This document shows positions 28,072 to 32,985 of a stretch of 32,985 bases of DNA, piece after piece (the stretch's first letter is position 1; each line of letters starts with the position of its first letter). Made by a program: the position numbers and the translations under genes. A model generated the notes under the pieces. The model worked only from the letters and a program-made list of their open reading frames with translations, was not told the origin of the DNA and ran no database searches. This DNA is from Phaeoceros laevis (taxonomy: Eukaryota; Anthocerotophyta; Anthocerotopsida; Notothyladales): contig JBNGIQ010009166.1 of NCBI GenBank assembly GCA_049999765.1, positions 124,508 through 157,492 on the forward strand. The letters are read 5' to 3'.

Positions 28072-28171
28072 NNNNNNNNNNNNNNNNNNNNNNNNNNNNN
28101 NNNNNNNNNNNNNNNNNNNNNNNNNNNNNNNNNNNNNNNNNNNNNNNNNNNNNNNNNNNNNNNNNNNNNNN
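28072..28171. other. Assembly gap (100 N)
   Basis: Scaffold gap between transposase exon 1 and the right terminal repeat; the MULE's right subterminal region is not visible. Confidence 0.99.
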
Positions 28172-28271
28172 CCGGTTCCCGGCCGGTTCGCGAGGGGAGA
28201 GAGAGGGTGGAAAGCCGTGCGGTGGCCCACCGCACGGCCTGTCAGGCGCCATCAAGCCCCTTTACGAAATA
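28172..28271. repeat. MULE right terminal inverted repeat
   Basis: Reverse complement identical to 24407-24506 over 100 of 100 bases. Confidence 0.95.
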
Positions 28272-28283
28272 ACGAAGGCACAT

Positions 28284-29440
28284 TGAGCTGTACAATGGTA
28301 CAATGGGGAGTGGTTTTTTTTGTGTGACGCTTTGGATCGCGTGCTGGGCCCGCGTACGGACGGAGGTGCCCGTTTTATAGATTTAATTGACTCGGACTCG
28401 GACGGCGATGACGGAGGGAGAGGGGTTGGGGTCGAACCCGCTGATGCTTCCCGCGGACCAGGTACGCCTGGTCCTGCAGGAGCAGAACGCGCAGGTCGCT
28501 TAGCTGGAGGCGGCATTGAGGGATGCCCAGGCGCAGGTGGCACAGGCGCAAGTGGCGGCCCAGGTGTGACGCGCCCCAGCGCCTGATGCCATCCCGGCTG
28601 CAGCTACGGCTGGCGCCCCAGCTCCGGTGGCATTACGCGTCCCGCGACCAAGTTTTACGAGGGCAAAAGGGACTCCACGATGGTGGAGTAATGCTCGCAC
28701 CAGGTGCGCCAATACTTGCTACTTCAGAATGTTCCCGAGGACAGGCATATCGCGTTGGCGTCAACCTACTTGCGGGTGCAGCGCTTTTGTGGTGGCTGCA
28801 ATGCGAAGATTCCGTGCGGAGGGGCGACATTACGCCATTTGGGAGCCTGCACGAATTTGTAGTGGGGGTGCACATTCAATTTGTGCCCCTCGAAGGGCAT
28901 CAAGTGGCCAGGGATCGGCTGGCACAGCTGGTACAAACCGGGAGTGTGGTGGGATACTCGGAAATTTTCCTGCGGACGGTCCTGAGCATCCCAGGCATCA
29001 CAGAGGATGAAAAGTTGGATCGCTATACTCGAGGACTCAAGCTAGCTGCTCGGAAGGAGGTGTTGTTGCGCAACTGCCGATCACTGGATGAGGCCATGGT
29101 GGTTACAGAATGTGTTGACGCCACGTTCCGAATCACGCAGTGGCAGCCAAGGGCAGGAGGTGCTCAAGGTGGATACGAAGGAGGTCATGGTGGTGGACAG
29201 GCTCAGGGAGGAGACAACGGTCCTGCTCCCATGGAGTTGGGGCAGGTTCAAGAATTCCGCGGTCGCTGCTTCTCATGCCAGCAGTGGGGTCACAGTGCCT
29301 CAGATTGTTCGACTGCACTAGCCTGCGCACGAGCTGCAGGAGCGGGAAGAGGTAGAGGTAGGAGGCCACCAGGACCTGGACAGCAAGTCCATGCTTTGGA
29401 AGAAGATGGGCAGGGAAACGGCTTGCCCCAGCCGCAATAA
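28284..29440 (+). pseudogene. Element C gag, main part
   Basis: Resumes with EWFFLCDALDRVLGPRTDGG and an Asp/Ser-rich linker (IDSDSDGDDGG), parallel to B. After stops and frame changes (28586; TAA at 28689-28691 where B has CAA; shifts near 28655 and 28775) the capsid continues in one frame from about 28780: GAALLWWLQCEDSVRRGDI, FVPLEGHQVARDRLAQLVQ, IPGITEDEKLDRYTRGLKLA. The zinc knuckle CFSCQQWGHSASDC is intact (CX2CX4HX4C). A Gly/Arg tail (AAGAGRGRGRRPPG) and a TAA near 29438 end gag, separate from pol. Confidence 0.9.
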
Positions 29441-29475
29441 GGGGCACGGCTGGGGTAACCACCCCACCACGACAT

Positions 29476-30027
29476 GTGATACGTCATGAGGACCGCTTGG
29501 AACAACCCCGAGTCAGGCAGCTCTTTTCTGTAGAGGGGAGGATCAACAAAAAACACTGCCGCATTTTGATAGACTGTGGAGCTTCATCTAATTTCTTGTC
29601 GAGGGTGTTTGCTAACAGGCATGGGCTGGCAACCCAGCAACGATGCGGGGAGGTGGCACTGGCAGATGGCAGCAAAAATTCACAGCCTTCCTGGCTGAGC
29701 AAGCTTGTCCGGGTAAAGATGGGTAGATATGCGAACAAGATGAAATTTACTGTGACTGATTTGGGTAATGGATATGATGTGATTTTAGGAATGCCATGGC
29801 TAGAGGACATGCAGCCCTCTATCACATAGCGAGAAAAGAGGCTAATGCTGGACTGGCAGGGCAAAGTGTTAACCATCGAAGGTGGAAAGCTCAGGCAGGT
29901 CGGCACAAGCACTTTAGCTGAGGAGACTGCTAAGATCCAATTTGTGGGGGAAAGCAGCATTCGTCGAGCTGCATCAGAGGAAGGTTCAGAGGTATTACTC
30001 TTCCTGATTAGAGACACCTTATTATAG
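29476..30027 (+). pseudogene. Element C protease and linker
   Basis: VRQLFSVEGRINKKHCRIL leads to the active-site loop LIDCGASSNFLS, then VALADGS, KMKFTVTDLGNGYDVILGMP and WLEDMQPSIT. TAG at 29827-29829 replaces a Trp codon kept in B. The linker LMLDWQGKVLTIEGGKLRQV and ASEEGSEVLLFLIRD follows to TAG 30025-30027. The fold and the flap look complete, but the catalytic triplet is Asp-Cys-Gly, as in B. Confidence 0.87.
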
Positions 30028-30054
30028 ACAGATATTACTACAAAAGATCCAGAG

Positions 30055-30985
30055 TTGCAGCAAGTTTTAGATGATTTTAAGGATTTGTTGGTAACTTGTC
30101 TGCCACCTGGCCTCCCTCCAAGGAGGATTGTTGATCATCATATAGAGCTTGTGCCAAGAGAACATAAGCCGCCATATCGTCCCTCTTATAGAATGTCACC
30201 TCTTGAATTACAGGAGGCCAAGCGGCAGATCGATGAGTTGCTGGAGAAGGGCTACCTTTGAAGTCACCTTTTGCAGCTCCTATTCTGTTTGTAAAAAAGA
30301 AGAACGGGGGCTGCGTATGTGTGTGGATTACCGAGGTTTGAACTCAATCACAAAATGCAATACCTTTCCCATTCCTCGCATTGATGAACTTTTAGAAAGT
30401 CTCACAAGGTCCTGCTATTTTACCAAGATAGATCTGGCAGTAGGCTACCATCAGATCAGAGTCGCTGAAGGGGATGAAGAAAAAACGGCATTCAACACAC
30501 GATTCGGTCATTATGAATAGTTAGTGCTGAGTTTCGGGATGACTAACGCTGCTAGTTTCCAAACTCTCATGAACTATGTGTTCAAGGAATTATTGTTCCA
30601 GGGAGTTGTAGTATATTTGGATGACATACTCATTTACAGCATGACTAAAGCGGAACATTTAGCTAAGATCCGTATGGTGCTGATCGGGTTGCGGGAAAAT
30701 CAGCTTTATGCTCAGGAGTCAAAATGTGAGTTTTTCAAGACTTCTCTAGCGTACCTAGGACATATTATCGATGCTGAGGGTATAAGAGTGGATCCAGGGA
30801 AGGTTAAAGTGGTGCAGGAATGGCCTACCCCCAGGACTGTTAAAGAAGTCCTGTCTTTTTTAGGGCTAGCATCATATTACAGGAGATTTGTGCAGGGTTT
30901 CTCGGCCATAGCTACTCCTCTTACAGACTTGCTGCAACAATCGGTGGCGTGGAAGTGGGAAACACAGCATGAATCTGCCTTTCTG
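30055..30985 (+). pseudogene. Element C reverse transcriptase
   Basis: Order: LPPGLPPRRIVDHHIELVPR, YRMSPLELQEAKRQIDEL, a frame change after EKGYL (30261), SPFAAPILF, RMCVDYRGLNSITK, KIDLAVGYHQIRVAEGDEEK, FGHYE then TAG at 30518-30520 (Trp in B and D), FGMTNAASFQTLMN (one residue shorter than the usual NAPASF), catalytic VVVYLDDILIYS (Asp-Asp 30620-30625), AYLGHIIDAEGIRVDPGKV and FLGLASYYRRFVQGFSAIA. Complete domain set with one amber stop and one frameshift. Confidence 0.93.
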
Positions 30986-31400
30986 ACCTTGAAGAATGCT
31001 TTGTGCACTGCACCTGTACTTACCTATCCTGATATGACCAAGCATTTTGCTGTTACAGCAGATGCTTCGGATCTGGCCGTAGGAGCGGTGCTGCAGCAAG
31101 ACCATGGTCAAGGACTGCAGCCAATTGCGTATTTCTCAGCAAACTCAAACATGCGGAGCTTAATTGGAACACCTCGGAGAAGGAAACACTAGCACATGTA
31201 TTATCTCTGAAGCATTGGAGGAACTTTCTTGAAGGAGTGCCATTTACAATGCAAACTGACCATAGCTTGTTGACATTTCTTCAAACCCAACCAATGCTAT
31301 CCAGGAAACAAGCAAGGTGGCTCGAATTCTTCCAACAGTTCAGTTTCAGCACTCAATATGTGCAGGGGAAGCACAATCAGGTGGCAGATGCACTGAATAG
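30986..31400 (+). pseudogene. Element C RNase H
   Basis: AVTADASDLAVGAVLQQDHG holds the first catalytic Asp. A one-base loss near 31135 shifts the frame in AYFS before KLKHAELNWNTSEKETLAHV, with the catalytic Glu of the SEKE motif. Then QTDHSLLTFLQTQP (Asp) and QGKHNQVADALNR (the last catalytic Asp). Apart from the frameshift the domain is whole. Confidence 0.9.
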
Positions 31401-32370
31401 AGTGCAACTCAATCTTTTGGAAACTACTCTAACTGTCCAGGAGACATGGATAACTGAAATTCGTGATGCGTTGTTGATAGACGGGGATGCTAGGGAGGCC
31501 TACAAGGAGATCGAAGCTGAAAGTAGTACATGGCAAGAGCGGGACAATTTATTGTGGCATGAGGGTAAGTTGTTTATACCATCACTTCTGCACATTCGAC
31601 AAGCCCTTTTAAGAGAAGCACATGATAGCCCTTCTACAGGCCATCCAGGGATTAACCGCACCATTGACTTGCTATCAGCATCTGTTTATTGGCCTACACT
31701 CAAGAGGGACGTACGGGATTATGTGGCTATTTGTGACACCTGCCAGAGGACTAAAGCATCCAGGTAGAAGCCTGCAGGTTTGCTACAATCTCTTCTAGTG
31801 CCATTGCTGCCTTGGGAACAGGTTACGCTAGATTTTATTGTAGGTTTACCCCCAACTAAGCAAGGATTTGATGCGATATTGGTCTTCACTGACAAGCTCA
31901 TACACATGGTGCATTTGGCAGCAACCACCACCACATGTACGGCTCAAGAGGCTGCAAACCTATTCCTCCAGAATGTTTACAGATATCATGGACTCCCTAG
32001 ATCACTTGTCAGTGACAGGGATGTGCGTTTTATCTCCAGGTTTTGGCAGGCAATGCACAAAATTCTCAACACTAAGCTCTTGTTGTCAACAGCTTTCCAC
32101 CCCTAAACCGATGGAGCAACAGAAAGGGCCAATCAAATAGTGGAAGCTATCTTACGAGCATACGTGAGTAATCGTCAGGAAAGTTGGAGTGACTTTTTAT
32201 TTCTTATAGAATTTGCCTATAACAATGCTACAAGTTCAGCTACAGGTGTAACCCCCTTTTACATGAATTCGGGGTTACACCCTCGAACCATGCTTAACAC
32301 AACAGTGCCCAAGCACGGCCAGGTCCCGGTAGCCCAGGATTTTGTGCAGACTTGTGTGCAAATCTAGCAA
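31401..32370 (+). pseudogene. Element C integrase, zinc and catalytic domains
   Basis: Zinc domain HHCC: REAHDSPSTGHPGINRTIDL ... YVAICDTCQRTK, all four ligands present. TAG at 31765-31767 (CAG in relatives; B has CAA) separates it from the core. Catalytic core: TLDFIVGLPPTK (Asp), SLVSDRDVRFISRFWQAMHK (Asp) and GATERANQIVEAILRAYV (Glu), interrupted by TAA at 32104-32106 where B has CAG. TAG at 32365-32367 lies at another Gln position. Three of three stops are at Gln codons. Confidence 0.92.
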
Positions 32371-32902
32371 GAAGCTCGCCAGGGTGCTCTCCAGGCTCAG
32401 AATCAGCAAGCAAAGCAAGCCAACAAAAGGCGCAGGGATTGTGAGTTTGTCCCAGGTCAGCTGGTGCTCTTAAGCACCAAAAACTTACAGCCTATTCATG
32501 GAGTTCGCAAGCTTTCAGACAAATGGGTTGATCCTTATCAGATTTTGCAGCAGGTTGGCAAGGTAGCGTACAAACTAGTGCTACCACCTAAGAACCAAGA
32601 TGCATATTGTGTTTCATGTTTCTCTGTTGAAGGCCTATCATGGGAGTCCTCTTGAACGGCCTTCACCAATCTGGGAAGACGGAGAGCCTGAATATGAAGT
32701 AGAAGCGGTGCTCAGGCATCGACAAGTCCGAGGGAAATTACAGGTTTTGGTATTATGGCTTGGGTATCCACTCACGGAAGCGACATGGGAGCTGCTTGAG
32801 CATCTCAAGAATGCGCCAGTCCCCTTGCAGGCGTATGCAACGCGTGTTGGGTTGAATTTGCCTTCAGGCTTCGGGACGAAGCCTCTCCCCTCGCAGGGAT
32901 AG
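32371..32902 (+). pseudogene. Element C integrase C-terminus: GPY/F and chromodomain
   Basis: QLVLLSTKNLQPIHGVRKLS, KWVDPYQILQQVGKVAYKLV: the GPY/F motif reads DPY (GPY in B). An extra base near 32592 shifts frame, and the frame from 32600 continues HIVFHVSLLKAYHGSPLERP. The chromodomain follows: EYEVEAVLRHRQVRGKLQVL, VLWLGYPLTEATWELLEHL. It ends GFGTKPLPSQG. Confidence 0.9.
32866..32884 (+). promoter_or_regulatory. GGA-loop stem-loop before the 3' LTR of element C
   Basis: AGGCTTCG (32866-32873), loop GGA, CGAAGCCT (32877-32884): a perfect 8-bp stem, 19 bases before the 3' LTR. It corresponds to the two stem-loops of element B. Confidence 0.72.
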
Positions 32903-32903
32903 T
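32894..32903 (+). promoter_or_regulatory. Element C plus-strand priming site (weak polypurine tract)
   Basis: CAGGGATAGT immediately before the 3' LTR, matching CAGGGACAGT in B. Confidence 0.5.
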
Positions 32904-32985
32904 TGTTACAGAGCCTGCTATAATGCGGCTCCTAGGCGCAGTGTGAATGCGCTCTAGTTTGCATGGTAGTTAAAATACCAAATAC
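32904..32985 (+). repeat. Element C 3' LTR, first 82 bases
   Basis: TGTTACAGAGCCTGCTATAA and onward repeats the start of the 5' LTR (23758-23839) with three G/A differences. It is cut by the window end. Confidence 0.95.

Larger units (their letters stand above)
24407..28271 (-). mobile_element. Mutator-like DNA transposon (MULE) with 100-bp identical termini
   Basis: Bounded by inverted repeats 24407-24506 and 28172-28271 that are identical over all 100 bases. The right one abuts an N gap, so the match may extend further. Inside, on the minus strand, is a transposase with DDE and SWIM domains typical of plant Mutator-like transposases. It sits in gag of element C, between parts that are contiguous in element B. 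Flanks share GCGAAG (24392) and ACGAAG (28272), but not directly at both edges, so no clean target duplication can be stated. The transposase is disabled. Confidence 0.93.
23758..32985 (+). mobile_element. Element C: Ty3/Gypsy chromovirus, interrupted by a Mutator-like element
   Basis: 5' LTR 23758-24096, primer-binding site, gag start 24144, a Mutator-like element at 24407-28271, the rest of gag, protease, RT, RNase H, integrase, chromodomain, a stem-loop, and the first 82 bases of the 3' LTR at 32904-32985. The two LTR starts differ at 3 of 82 positions, all G/A transitions. The element runs off the window. It is a sister family or older subfamily of element B and is inactive. Confidence 0.93.

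Noticed and set aside
28689-32367. Alternative genetic code or stop-codon readthrough in element C
   Set aside because: All three stop codons occur, several frameshifts are present, and the changed sites vary between copies; ordinary decay is simpler.
1-32985. tRNA or rRNA genes
   Set aside because: No cloverleaf with the GGTTCGA-type T-loop and no rRNA core sequence was recognised on either strand; only tRNA-complementary primer sites were found.

Overview
The window looks like draft nuclear DNA of a plant, most probably a non-seed land plant (fern, lycophyte, bryophyte or similar). The reasons are chromodomain Ty3/Gypsy retrotransposons primed by initiator-Met tRNA, a Mutator-like transposon with plant-type DDE and SWIM domains, and broken pentatricopeptide (PPR) gene pieces of the kind expanded in these lineages. 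No tRNA, rRNA, bacterial operon or intact host gene was found. There are four runs of N (3236-3245, 10268-10367, 25650-25749, 28072-28171).

Layout. 1-1310: minus-strand retroelement gag, cut by the window start and frameshifted, with a GTTAAC-rich tandem array behind it. 3131-3320: a 42-bp minisatellite. 3480-4830: gene debris, with two PPR fragments on the plus strand flanking one minus-strand exon of a methylmalonyl-CoA mutase-like gene. About 5300-5660: a stretch ending in an ATTC tail like a LINE 3' end. 6990-11654 (element D, minus): a Ty3/Gypsy copy with LTR, primer-binding site, repeat-rich gag start, gag, damaged protease, RT and part of RNase H, truncated before integrase. 12382-22750 (element B, plus): a Ty3/Gypsy chromovirus with both LTRs, split by about 4.8 kb of foreign DNA (about 14.7-19.5 kb) that carries exon-like fragments and several repeats. 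22751-23757: an intergenic kilobase unusually dense in near-perfect hairpins. 23758 to the window end (element C, plus): a related chromovirus whose gag is interrupted by a 3.87-kb Mutator-like element (24407-28271) with two identical 100-bp inverted termini and a three-exon, disabled transposase. The first 82 bp of C's 3' LTR end the window.

How the parts relate. B and C share gag, protease (with an unusual Asp-Cys-Gly active site), RT, RNase H, integrase, GPY/F and chromodomain, and similar LTR hairpins. Both carry a GGA-loop stem-loop just before the 3' LTR. All copies are dead through frameshifts and stop codons, many of which are simple C-to-T or G-to-A changes at Gln or Trp codons. The inferred order in C is retrotransposon first, Mutator-like element later. 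The most interesting items are the hairpin-dense kilobase, the identical termini around a dead transposase, the conserved stem-loop before the 3' LTR, the Asp-Cys-Gly protease, and the orphan mutase exon between PPR fragments.
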